This document shows, in pieces, positions 25,341-33,538 of a stretch of 64,000 nucleotides of DNA (position 1 is its first letter; every line of letters starts with the position of its first letter). The translations under genes and the position numbers were made by a program. Origin of the DNA: Selenomonas sp. ND2010. GTDB lineage: Bacteria > Bacillota > Negativicutes > Selenomonadales > Selenomonadaceae. The stretch covers positions 124,001 to 188,000 of the forward strand of contig NZ_JNKI01000002.1 in the NCBI RefSeq assembly GCF_000702005.1, read 5' to 3'. The notes beneath the pieces were generated by a model, which worked only from the letters and a program-made list of their open reading frames with translations, did not search any database and was not told where the DNA came from.

Positions 25341-26069
25341 ATGAATCATCTAAAGAAAATTCTTGTCTTGAATGCCATCGGCATCGCTTTGTTTCTGAGT
25401 TGGTACTTGCCGGGAAACAGCGGTTTTTGGTTTGAACTGGATAAAGGCGTGTTCTTCTTTTTCAATCACCTGCTGGGAGAGAATACGGCATTCCTCTATT
25501 TGGTGGCATTTACCAATTTACGCCCGTTTGATGTGGTGGCCTTCCTGTTCATGCTCGGAATTTTTTACAGCTACTACCGCAAACAGGACATCAAGGGAAA
25601 GCGTTGGATGCTGGCCATGGGGGCGACGATGCTGGTTTCGGCGGTCATTGCCAAGCAGTTTGATTTGTTCCTAAGCATGGAGCGTCCTAGTGCCTCGAAG
25701 TTCTTTACGTTGATGGGGGAAAACGTGCTGCGCGTATCGGAGCTTTCCGGCTGGCCCGCTAAAGATTGGTCGTCGTCAAGTTTCCCTGGTGATCATGGCA
25801 TGTTTTTACTTATCTTTTCTTTTTTCATGTTCCGGTATTTTGGCTGGCGCGCTTTTTTAAAGAGTGTTGCTGTCGTATTGGTCTTTTCTCTGCCGCGCAT
25901 TATGTCTGGCGCGCATTGGGTTACCGACATTGCCGTTGGGGCGGCTTCGGTCAATTTTATTGTCCTTAGCTGGATGCTTTTGACGCCGGCATCGGATTAT
26001 GTCATTCAGGCGATTTTGAAGCATTGGCCTAAGAAACTCTTGAAAGATGACGTTTCGACAAATTGTTAG
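25341..26069 (+). CDS. PAP2-family membrane phosphatase
   Basis: A 242-residue polytopic protein with the split phosphatase signature of PAP2 enzymes: an RP-containing stretch FLSMERPSASKFF near residue 113, SSSFPGDHGMF (catalytic-site His) near residue 148, and RIMSGAHWVTDIAVG near residue 190, carrying the Arg and nucleophilic His. Such enzymes dephosphorylate undecaprenyl-pyrophosphate, phosphatidate or lipid A; the family member type is not decided by sequence. The ATG at 25341 follows AGGAGGG. Confidence 0.88.
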   Translation: MNHLKKILVLNAIGIALFLSWYLPGNSGFWFELDKGVFFFFNHLLGENTAFLYLVAFTNLRPFDVVAFLFMLGIFYSYYRKQDIKGKRWMLAMGATMLVSAVIAKQFDLFLSMERPSASKFFTLMGENVLRVSELSGWPAKDWSSSSFPGDHGMFLLIFSFFMFRYFGWRAFLKSVAVVLVFSLPRIMSGAHWVTDIAVGAASVNFIVLSWMLLTPASDYVIQAILKHWPKKLLKDDVSTNC

Positions 26070-26076
26070 AAAAATG

Positions 26077-26105
26077 TTGACAAGTCAAAAAAATGGGCGT
26101 ATAGT
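26077..26105 (+). promoter_or_regulatory. Promoter of tRNA-Lys
   Basis: TTGACA (26077-26082) and TATAGT (26100-26105) are 17 bases apart. The -35 element is the front of a TTGACAAGTCAA word (26077-26088). Confidence 0.65.
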
Positions 26106-26152
26106 ATTATTTGTCCTTGATGGACGGGGCCGATTGGTCCGTTAGAAGGAAT

Positions 26153-26228
<76 letters not shown>

Positions 26229-26239
26229 TTGAGATTTAT

Positions 26240-26266
26240 AGCTGTCCGCTTCGGGCAGCTTTTTTC
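26240..26266 (+). terminator. Terminator after tRNA-Lys
   Basis: AGCTGTCC / GGGCAGCT stem with a CGCTTC loop region and six T residues. Confidence 0.85.
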
Positions 26267-26287
26267 ATTTGTAAGGAGGAAAGACTT

Positions 26288-27040
26288 TTGCGTATCCTTT
26301 TATCCAACGATGATGGCATTGAAGCACAGGGAATTGAAGCTTTAGTACGTGCCCTTCATACGAACCATGAAGTAATCGTTTCGGCACCGATGTATCAGCA
26401 AAGCGGCATGGCGCATGCCTTGACAGTAGGCACTCCGATGGAAGTGAAACACAATAGTCGTCTCGAAGAGACTTATGGCATCACTGCTATCGCTGTAGAT
26501 GGTACGCCGACGGACAGCGTCAAGATTTACCTGGAAGCGATAGCCGGCGGTAACAAGCCGGATTTAGTGATTTCAGGCATTAACCATGGCGCGAATCTGG
26601 CAACGGACATCCTGTATTCGGGGACGGTGGGCGCTGCGATGGAGGGATTCCTTCATGATATTTCTGCCTTTGCTTTGTCCGTGGATATCGACAGCAGTCT
26701 GTCATATGAGGAAGTGGCCGAAATTTTTGCCGCTGACTTGTCAAAGTTGACAAGTCAAAAAAAGAAGCCATTCTTTTATAATGTCAATTTCCCCAAGAAG
26801 CTGAAAGATGGTAAGGCACAGTATGTATTTGGACGTCAGGGAAAACGCGATTATATCAACGCGTTTAACCGCGAGGAAAAGAGCGGTCATGTTTTCTATA
26901 CGATTTCGGGGGAAATATATGATACCGATAAAGGGAATGCAACGGACCTCTTTGCCATTGAGTCCGGCTATATCTCTATCACTCCATTGATTACGGACCT
27001 CACCGATTATGTCGAACTCGATGAATGGCTAGAAAAATGA
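26288..27040 (+). CDS. surE: 5'/3'-nucleotidase SurE
   Basis: SurE dephosphorylates nucleoside monophosphates with a divalent metal. The 250-residue protein starts MRILLSNDDGIEAQGI (metal-binding Asp pair), carries the Ser-bearing APMYQQSGMAHALT near residue 37, and GTPTDSVKIYLE followed by PDLVISGINHGANLATDILYSG (Asn/Gly loop) near residue 98. It initiates at TTG 26288 after AAGGAGGAAAG. Codons 149-157 contain an inverted pair of the TTGACAAGTCAA word, read as Asp-Leu-Ser-Lys-Leu-Thr-Ser-Gln, in a loop that varies among SurE proteins. Confidence 0.95.
   Translation: MRILLSNDDGIEAQGIEALVRALHTNHEVIVSAPMYQQSGMAHALTVGTPMEVKHNSRLEETYGITAIAVDGTPTDSVKIYLEAIAGGNKPDLVISGINHGANLATDILYSGTVGAAMEGFLHDISAFALSVDIDSSLSYEEVAEIFAADLSKLTSQKKKPFFYNVNFPKKLKDGKAQYVFGRQGKRDYINAFNREEKSGHVFYTISGEIYDTDKGNATDLFAIESGYISITPLITDLTDYVELDEWLEK
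26734..26758. repeat. Inverted pair of the TTGACAAGTCAA word inside surE
   Basis: TGACTTGTCAA (26734-26744) and TTGACAAGTCAA (26747-26758) face each other across 2 bases, forming a near-perfect dyad in coding sequence. Confidence 0.7.
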
Positions 27041-27106
27041 GTGGCGGCAAACAGGTTTTCGTGATAAAATAAATTAGATTATCGTGCTATTGAGGGAGGT
27101 ATTTCT

Positions 27107-28348
27107 ATGGAATCCATGATTCGTGATATCAAACTGGCTCCGTCGGGCCATGATAAGATTGAATGGGTAAAGAATTTCATGCCGGTTATGGCAGCTATCG
27201 ATGAAGAGTTTTCGAAAACAAAACCCTTTGCAGGCAAGAAGATGGTCATTACCCTGCACCTCGAAGCCAAGACTGCCTATATGGCCGAAATTTTCCAGCA
27301 TGCGGGTGCTGAAGTTGCTATTACGGGCAGCAATCCGCTTTCCACGCAGGACGATATTGCTGCGGCTCTTGTGGAAGATGGCTTAAACGTCTTTGCTTGG
27401 CATGGATGCACGGAGGAGGAATACTTCACTTTTATCGATAAAGCACTCGATATTAAACCGGATATCATCATTGACGATGGTGGAGATTTGGTTCATTTGT
27501 TGCACACGAAGCGCCGAGAACTTTTGGAAAACATTATCGGCGGTTCTGAAGAGACGACGACGGGAGTTCATCGCCTGCGCGGCTTAGCCAAAGAAGGAAA
27601 ACTCGAGTTTCCGATGATTGCCGCTAACGATGCCTATATGAAATTCTTATTCGACAACCGCTATGGAACAGGGCAGAGTACTTGGGACGGCATCATGCGC
27701 ACGACGAATCTCGTCATTGCGGGGAAAAATGTCGTTATCTCCGGTTATGGCTGGTGTGGCAAAGGTGGTGCTATGCGTGCTCGGGGCCTGGGGGCAAATG
27801 TCATTATTACGGAGGTCGATCCAATTAAGGCGATTGAGGCTGTATTCGATGGCTTCCGCGTCATGCCGATGGATGAAGCGGCAAAGGTTGGCGATATTTT
27901 CCTGACGCTTACGGGCGATAAGGATGTCATTCGTGACCGTCATTTCGCTGTCATGAAAAATGGGGCGATGATGGCCAATTCTGGTCATTTTGACTGCGAG
28001 ATCAATATTCCAGAACTTGACCGTGCGTCGGTTTCGCGCCGTACGGTCCGCAATAACATCGAAGAGTTCAAGATGGCTGATGGACGCAAGCTCTACTTGC
28101 TGGCCGAAGGCCGTTTGGTCAATCTGGCGGCGGGGGACGGCCATCCGGCTGAAATCATGGATTTGTCCTTTGCGGTTCAGTTCTTCTCGGCTATACACTT
28201 GCTGGAGCATGGCAAGGATATGAAACCAGATGTCTATTTGATGCCGGAAGAAATCAATACAAAGATTGCCGAACGCAAGCTCAAGGCACTGGGCGTGTCA
28301 ATCGATGTACTGACGCCGGAGCAGCGGGCATATTTGAATCTGGAATGA
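27107..28348 (+). CDS. ahcY: Adenosylhomocysteinase family protein (possibly S-inosyl-L-homocysteine hydrolase)
   Basis: The 413-residue NAD-dependent enzyme splits S-adenosyl- or S-inosyl-homocysteine to homocysteine and a nucleoside. Visible motifs: HLEAKTAYMAEIF near residue 48, DDGGDLVHLLH near residue 124, IAANDAYMKFLFDNRYGTGQ near residue 170 (catalytic Lys/Asp region), NAD loop SGYGWCGKGGAMRARG near residue 208, NSGHFDCEI near residue 286. The length is that of the short bacterial/archaeal form without the 40-residue insert. The next gene is an SAH/MTA deaminase, so the physiological substrate may be S-inosylhomocysteine. GGGAGG precedes the ATG. Confidence 0.92.
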   Translation: MESMIRDIKLAPSGHDKIEWVKNFMPVMAAIDEEFSKTKPFAGKKMVITLHLEAKTAYMAEIFQHAGAEVAITGSNPLSTQDDIAAALVEDGLNVFAWHGCTEEEYFTFIDKALDIKPDIIIDDGGDLVHLLHTKRRELLENIIGGSEETTTGVHRLRGLAKEGKLEFPMIAANDAYMKFLFDNRYGTGQSTWDGIMRTTNLVIAGKNVVISGYGWCGKGGAMRARGLGANVIITEVDPIKAIEAVFDGFRVMPMDEAAKVGDIFLTLTGDKDVIRDRHFAVMKNGAMMANSGHFDCEINIPELDRASVSRRTVRNNIEEFKMADGRKLYLLAEGRLVNLAAGDGHPAEIMDLSFAVQFFSAIHLLEHGKDMKPDVYLMPEEINTKIAERKLKALGVSIDVLTPEQRAYLNLE

Positions 28349-28389
28349 TTCCCTGTAGAAGGGATAGTAATAGAAATGGAGTAAGAGAC

Positions 28390-29670
28390 ATGAAGATGTT
28401 AATCAAAAACGTCACGACGGTATTGCCCGATGGCAGCACGCCCGTGACCAATATCCTAATCGATAAAAATCAGATTGCTGGTATTGGAGAAGTCCCTGAA
28501 GATTTCCGATCGGCTAGGGTGATTGATGGAACCAATCATTTGGCAATCCCAGGGTTCGTTAATGCACATACCCATGCGTCCATGACACTGCTGCGAAGCT
28601 ATGCGGATGATATGGCTCTGATGGATTGGCTCAATAAGGAGATCTGGCCGGCAGAGGCTAAGATGACGGACGAGGACATTTACTGGGGTGCTATGCTGGC
28701 CATGCTCGAAATGGTTCGTACGGGTACCACGACTTATGCTGACATGTATGGCCCCCGGATGGATCGGGTAGCAGAGGCTACGATTGATGCCGGCCTTCGC
28801 GGCGTTCTTTCCCGTGGCATTATCGGCGTTGCTCCGGATGGTGAGCAGAAAATCCATGAAAACGCGGAATTATTCCGCCAGTATAATGGTGCAGCGGATG
28901 GCCGTTTGAAGGTCATGTTCGGTCCTCATGCTCCCTATACTTGTCCGCCAAAATTCTTGGAGAAGGTGGCAGCAGCAGCCCAGGAACTTGGGGCGGAAAT
29001 CCACATTCATATGCATGAGACCTTGGATGAAGTCAACGGTTCCTTGAAGGAATATGGAGAGCGTCCGTTCACTTGGGTAGAGAAGACGGGCCTCTTTGAT
29101 GGCAAAGGTGTTTTGGCAGCGCATTGTGTCCATCTTGAAGATAGTGACTTTGCCGTCATCAAGAGACATAATATCCGCGTAGCCCACAATCCTGGCAGCA
29201 ATATGAAGCTGGCCAGTGGTGTGGCTCCGGTAACGCGCTTGCTGAAAGAGGGGATTGTAACGGCATTAGGTACTGACGGTGCCTCCTCCAACAACAATCT
29301 CGACATGCTGGAGGAAGTAAATCTTGCGGCAATGCTTCATAAGGTCAACGAACACGATCCATTGGCTATTCCGGCCTTTACGGCATTGCAGATGGGAACG
29401 GAGTTCGGTGGCAAGGCCGTTGGTATTTCGGATATCGGACGCCTGGAGAAGGGCTATAAAGCGGATATCACCCTCTTGAATATGCAGGGACCTGCTTGGT
29501 GCCCACGGAATAATCCGGTATCGTTACTGGTTTATTCTGCAAATGCCAGTGCGGTGGATACGGTCATTGTCGATGGTAAAGTTATCATGGAAAAGAATGA
29601 ACTCAAAACCCTCGATGAGGAACGCATTATCTTTGAGGCACAGCGTTGTGCTGAACGCATCACAAAATAA
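28390..29670 (+). CDS. mtaD: 5-methylthioadenosine/S-adenosylhomocysteine deaminase
   Basis: A 426-residue amidohydrolase of the MtaD/DadD group, which deaminates SAH, MTA and 5'-deoxyadenosine to inosine forms. Metal ligands are visible: VNAHTHASMTLLR near residue 58, IHIHMHETLDE near residue 205, LAAHCVHLEDSDF near residue 245 and LGTDGASSNNNLDML near residue 295. The ATG at 28390 follows GGAG. A start 45 bases upstream would overlap the ahcY stop and has no ribosome-binding site. Close placement behind ahcY implies one operon that recycles methylation by-products. Confidence 0.92.
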   Translation: MKMLIKNVTTVLPDGSTPVTNILIDKNQIAGIGEVPEDFRSARVIDGTNHLAIPGFVNAHTHASMTLLRSYADDMALMDWLNKEIWPAEAKMTDEDIYWGAMLAMLEMVRTGTTTYADMYGPRMDRVAEATIDAGLRGVLSRGIIGVAPDGEQKIHENAELFRQYNGAADGRLKVMFGPHAPYTCPPKFLEKVAAAAQELGAEIHIHMHETLDEVNGSLKEYGERPFTWVEKTGLFDGKGVLAAHCVHLEDSDFAVIKRHNIRVAHNPGSNMKLASGVAPVTRLLKEGIVTALGTDGASSNNNLDMLEEVNLAAMLHKVNEHDPLAIPAFTALQMGTEFGGKAVGISDIGRLEKGYKADITLLNMQGPAWCPRNNPVSLLVYSANASAVDTVIVDGKVIMEKNELKTLDEERIIFEAQRCAERITK

Positions 29671-29745
29671 TAAAACTGTCAGGAGCTGCCTTCTCTTTTG
29701 GGAAGGCATTCCTTTTGTATTAACTGGAAAGAAAGAGGTGATCCC

Positions 29746-32271
29746 TTGAAAAAGAAGACAACGGAACGGAAAACGACACGTCGGCGTAAAAATGCGGGCA
29801 AGAAGCCTGTGGCGGCGAGTTCGAATCCGGGCCGTAAGTACGAACTGGCAGGCCTTGCATTTGTGGCTATTGGGCTCATTTCAATCTGTGGCTTGTTCGG
29901 GCTAAATGTCGGCTTTGTCGGGGTTTATTTTGCGAAAGTCCTGCATTATTTGTTTGGTGTAGGCGCTATTATTATATCGTTGCTGATCCTGTTGATTGGC
30001 TATCAGTATATGGCCAAGCATCACGGCTTGGTTTATTCGCCGCGCTTTTTTGGCATGGGCCTTTTGTTTTTGTCTGTGCTGGCCATTTGGCATCATTGTG
30101 TCATTCCTGCAGGTCAGGAAATCATGCCGGATAATCTGCCTCGTGGCGGTGGCCTGGCAGGTGGGGGCTTTTTATTTGTCCTGCGCAAATTCTTTGGTGT
30201 CGATGGCTCAATCATTCTGTTGGGAGCTGGCACTATTGGATCTATTTTGCTGTCCACGACCTGGTCGCTTGCAGCTGGCTTATTGAAAACGCAGGAAACT
30301 GCGGCCAAAGGGGCTAATGCGGCTGGTGAGGCGGTTTCGGTTGCTTATGAAAAGGTGGCCGATGTCAGTGGACGCATGGAGGAACGCGTTGTCGATGCGG
30401 TAAAAGAGAAGATGAAAAATTCCTTTTATAATCAGGAAAACGATAAGCGTTTTGCGGAATTAAAGGAAGCAGCAATGCCGACAGCGTCTACTGAGGAAGG
30501 CCGCTATGGACTGGAGGCAGAAGTGCCTGGAAGAGCAAAGGCGGTCGCAGAAGAGACGTCGATGCAAGACGAGAATCATAAGCCACATTTCACGATAGAA
30601 TACGGTCGTGGAAACGAGGATGAGCCAGAAGTGCCAGCGAATCATGTGGTGGTTCCCAAAACAGAGCCTATTGTTGCGCCGTCGCCAAAGCCCATGAAAA
30701 AGAATCCGACACCGATGCCGGAGTACGGCGAAATTGCGCCGATTATGCCAGCAGCCGCAATTCTCGACGGTTCAGAAGCGGCCGCCAAAGCTGCGGAAAA
30801 TGCGCCCAAAATCGTGCAAAAGCCCTATGAATTGCCGAAAATCACGGAACTTCTGTCGAAGCACGCGAAGAAGAAAAATGCCGCGTTGGAACGGGAAATT
30901 GCGGACAACGCGATAACGCTTCAGCAGACCTTGGCTGACTTTAAGGTCAAGGCAAATATCATCAATGCTTGTCATGGACCGGCAGTTACCCGTTATGAAT
31001 TGGAACCGGCTCCGGGGGTTAAAGTTAGCAAGATTACGAATCTGGCGGATGATATTGCCCTGCGGCTAGCAGCGTCATCGGTACGCATTGAACAGATCCC
31101 GGGGAAATCCGCGATTGGCATCGAAGTGCCCAATAAGGAGCTGGAGGGCGTCCAGCTGCGTGAGGTGCTTGAAAGTCCTAAGTTTGATTCGGCAAAATCC
31201 CGTCTAACGGTTGGACTGGGTATGGATATCGGTGGTCAAGCTATTTTTGCCGATCTTGGCAAAATGCCACATCTCTTGGTGGCGGGTGCTACTGGTTCGG
31301 GTAAATCGGTCTGCATCAATACGCTGATTACGAGTATTTTGTTTAAGGCGAAACCAGACGAAGTGAAATTCATCCTCGTTGACCCGAAGATGGTGGAACT
31401 TTCGGGCTATAATGGCATTCCCCATTTGATGGTGCCAGTTGTCACCGATCCGAAAAAAGCCGCTTCGGTTTTGAACTGGTCGGTTCAGGAAATGGAGAAA
31501 CGCTATTCCCGTTTTGCGGAGAACAACGTCCGCAATATGGAAACCTATAATAAGAAATTTCCCGAGGATAAAATGCCGGCAATCGTCATCATTATCGATG
31601 AGTTGGCGGATCTCATGATGGTTGCGCCTCATGACGTCGAGGATGCAATCTGCCGTTTGGCTCAAAAGGCCCGCGCAGCTGGTATTCACATGGTCTTAGC
31701 GACTCAGCGTCCGTCGGTAGATGTCATCACGGGTATTATCAAGGCCAATATCCCATCGCGGATATCCTTCGCTGTCTCGAGCCAGATTGATTCGCGCACG
31801 ATTCTTGACCGCAGTGGCGCTGAAAAGCTGCTCGGCAAGGGTGATATGCTCTTTTATCCGGTGGGAGCTTCAAAGCCACGCCGTGTACAGGGCGCTTTTA
31901 TCAGTGATGATGAAGTCGAGGGCCTCTTGGAATTTATCCGCTCACAGGGGCAGGAAATGGAGACCAATGAAGAAATCGTCGCCTTTACGGAACAGGCGAT
32001 GGCCGAGCAAGCTGCAGAGGAAGAAGGCGGTGCCAATAAGGCGCCGAAAGTCGATGAATTATTGATGGATGCCGTAAATCTCGTTATGTCGACGGGACAG
32101 GCTTCGTCGTCTAGTATTCAGCGACGGTTCCATATTGGCTATACCCGAGCGGCTCGCCTTATCGATACGATGGAGGAACTCCATATCGTCGGGCCCAATA
32201 TGGGCAGTAAACCACGAGAAATTCTCATGACTACGGAGCAGGCAATTGAGGCAGCTGCCAGCCTGCAGTAA
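29746..32271 (+). CDS. ftsK: DNA translocase FtsK/SpoIIIE
   Basis: A 841-residue DNA pump that clears chromosome ends from the closing septum. After a basic N-terminus there are four membrane spans (about residues 25-170), then a Pro/Ala/Glu-rich linker (to about 340), then the motor with [16 protein letters not shown] (Walker A) near residue 515 and [13 protein letters not shown] (Walker B) near residue 612. It ends in the gamma winged helix [20 protein letters not shown] that reads KOPS-type sequences. The TTG at 29746 follows AAAGAGGTGATC by 4 bases and is preferred to an in-frame start at 29698. Confidence 0.95.
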   Translation: MKKKTTERKTTRRRKNAGKKPVAASSNPGRKYELAGLAFVAIGLISICGLFGLNVGFVGVYFAKVLHYLFGVGAIIISLLILLIGYQYMAKHHGLVYSPRFFGMGLLFLSVLAIWHHCVIPAGQEIMPDNLPRGGGLAGGGFLFVLRKFFGVDGSIILLGAGTIGSILLSTTWSLAAGLLKTQETAAKGANAAGEAVSVAYEKVADVSGRMEERVVDAVKEKMKNSFYNQENDKRFAELKEAAMPTASTEEGRYGLEAEVPGRAKAVAEETSMQDENHKPHFTIEYGRGNEDEPEVPANHVVVPKTEPIVAPSPKPMKKNPTPMPEYGEIAPIMPAAAILDGSEAAAKAAENAPKIVQKPYELPKITELLSKHAKKKNAALEREIADNAITLQQTLADFKVKANIINACHGPAVTRYELEPAPGVKVSKITNLADDIALRLAASSVRIEQIPGKSAIGIEVPNKELEGVQLREVLESPKFDSAKSRLTVGLGMDIGGQAIFADLGKMPHLLVAGATGSGKSVCINTLITSILFKAKPDEVKFILVDPKMVELSGYNGIPHLMVPVVTDPKKAASVLNWSVQEMEKRYSRFAENNVRNMETYNKKFPEDKMPAIVIIIDELADLMMVAPHDVEDAICRLAQKARAAGIHMVLATQRPSVDVITGIIKANIPSRISFAVSSQIDSRTILDRSGAEKLLGKGDMLFYPVGASKPRRVQGAFISDDEVEGLLEFIRSQGQEMETNEEIVAFTEQAMAEQAAEEEGGANKAPKVDELLMDAVNLVMSTGQASSSSIQRRFHIGYTRAARLIDTMEELHIVGPNMGSKPREILMTTEQAIEAAASLQ

Positions 32272-32306
32272 ACGGATACAAAAAGGTAAGGGATGAATGG
32301 TGACAC

Positions 32307-33431
32307 ATGGTTTTTAATGGCAAATTTTGCCGGCAAGTGATTCGGGACATCGTAATGTCCAGCATGGCGGTAGAAATTTTATCGGCCTCGTTGGCTAGCG
32401 CGGCCAGTATTCCGGCCGACTCGTCCTATATCCAATACTTTGGCCGCTGGGACAAACAACCTCAGTGCCAAGTCACTGGGCAGGGGGCTGTATACATCAA
32501 GGCAAACTTTACAGGGACCAGCTTAAAGGCGGATCTTGGCGGCAGTCAAGAGGTTTGGTGGCGGGTTAGCATCGACAACGGGCCATTTCGCCGCTTTAAA
32601 GCTTCGGGAAAACAGACGGTATTAGCAGAGCATTTAGCCAAGGGCGCCCATAAGGTTTTACTCGTGCGTTCGACGGAAGGAGAAGTGGGGCTTAGTACCT
32701 TTGGGGGCTTTCGACTGGACAAAAGGGCAAAACTTTTGCCACCTGACAAGTTGAAATCCCGGCGACTGGAGTTCGTCGGAGATTCCATTACGGCAGGAGC
32801 CTTTAACGACCGTATGCAACCGGGAAAATACCACGATAAAGAGGATAATAATCAGGCTTATGGTCCTATTTTGTCGCGCATGCTCGGGGCAGATTATAGC
32901 ATCTTGGCTCGTTCGGGCGAAGGGGTGGTCATGAATTATCGGGAAAAGGACCCGAAAACAGAGCTTCATACAGCGGGCCGCTATGTCCGGACGTTCTGCG
33001 AAACCCAAAATCCCGAAGAGTATAATCCCTTTTGGGACAGTCGAAAATTTCCGGTGGATGCCGTGATCGTTTCGATTGGTACCAATGATTTTTCCTTAAA
33101 TCATGAACCACCGGGGCGCTATTATTTTGAGAGTGGATATCGCAGTCTTTTACAGGAGATTCGTACCATGAATCCCGGTAAGCCCATCATCTGTGTGGCG
33201 CCGATTCCGTCTATCATTGGCACGAAATGTGCCAACTGGGAAGCCAATGCAGTCCAAACCTTAAAAGAAGCGGGGGAAAAAGATCTCTATTTCATTCCGG
33301 TAAATGATGAGGGGCCGCTGCTTTCCTCAGATGATTTTGCTGGCGATGATACGCATCCGATAGACAAAGGTCATCAAAAGATTGCCGAATTCTTAAAAGA
33401 TAAGGTAGCCACTATCTTAGGATGGAAATAA
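32307..33431 (+). CDS. SGNH/GDSL esterase of carbohydrate-esterase family 2 type
   Basis: A 374-residue protein with an N-terminal jelly-roll (about residues 40-150) and a C-terminal SGNH hydrolase domain. Catalytic blocks are EFVGDSITAGAF near residue 157 (nucleophilic Ser), SIGTNDFSLN near residue 254 (Asn), and GDDTHPIDKGH near residue 350 (Asp-His pair or lone His). CE2 members deacetylate xylan or other acetylated sugars. The N-terminus has an Ala/Ser-rich hydrophobic stretch ending SASLASAASIPADSS, suggesting export. The ribosome-binding site (AAGGG) is weak and distant. Confidence 0.8.
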   Translation: MVFNGKFCRQVIRDIVMSSMAVEILSASLASAASIPADSSYIQYFGRWDKQPQCQVTGQGAVYIKANFTGTSLKADLGGSQEVWWRVSIDNGPFRRFKASGKQTVLAEHLAKGAHKVLLVRSTEGEVGLSTFGGFRLDKRAKLLPPDKLKSRRLEFVGDSITAGAFNDRMQPGKYHDKEDNNQAYGPILSRMLGADYSILARSGEGVVMNYREKDPKTELHTAGRYVRTFCETQNPEEYNPFWDSRKFPVDAVIVSIGTNDFSLNHEPPGRYYFESGYRSLLQEIRTMNPGKPIICVAPIPSIIGTKCANWEANAVQTLKEAGEKDLYFIPVNDEGPLLSSDDFAGDDTHPIDKGHQKIAEFLKDKVATILGWK

Positions 33432-33538
33432 AACGTTTCACAAGTGCTCGAATTTGTGCTAAAATATTTAGCTAGATATTGTTAAAATACAACAGTGAAA
33501 AATCACTGCTGAAAATACCTATATGGGGGTAGATTTTT

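Noticed and set aside
27041-27106. SAM or SAH riboswitch before ahcY
   Set aside because: The 66-base gap is too short and shows no conserved riboswitch core.
33432-33538. Possible T-box leader upstream of alaS
   Set aside because: The gap is only 107 bases and lacks the specifier loop, T-box sequence and terminator hairpin.
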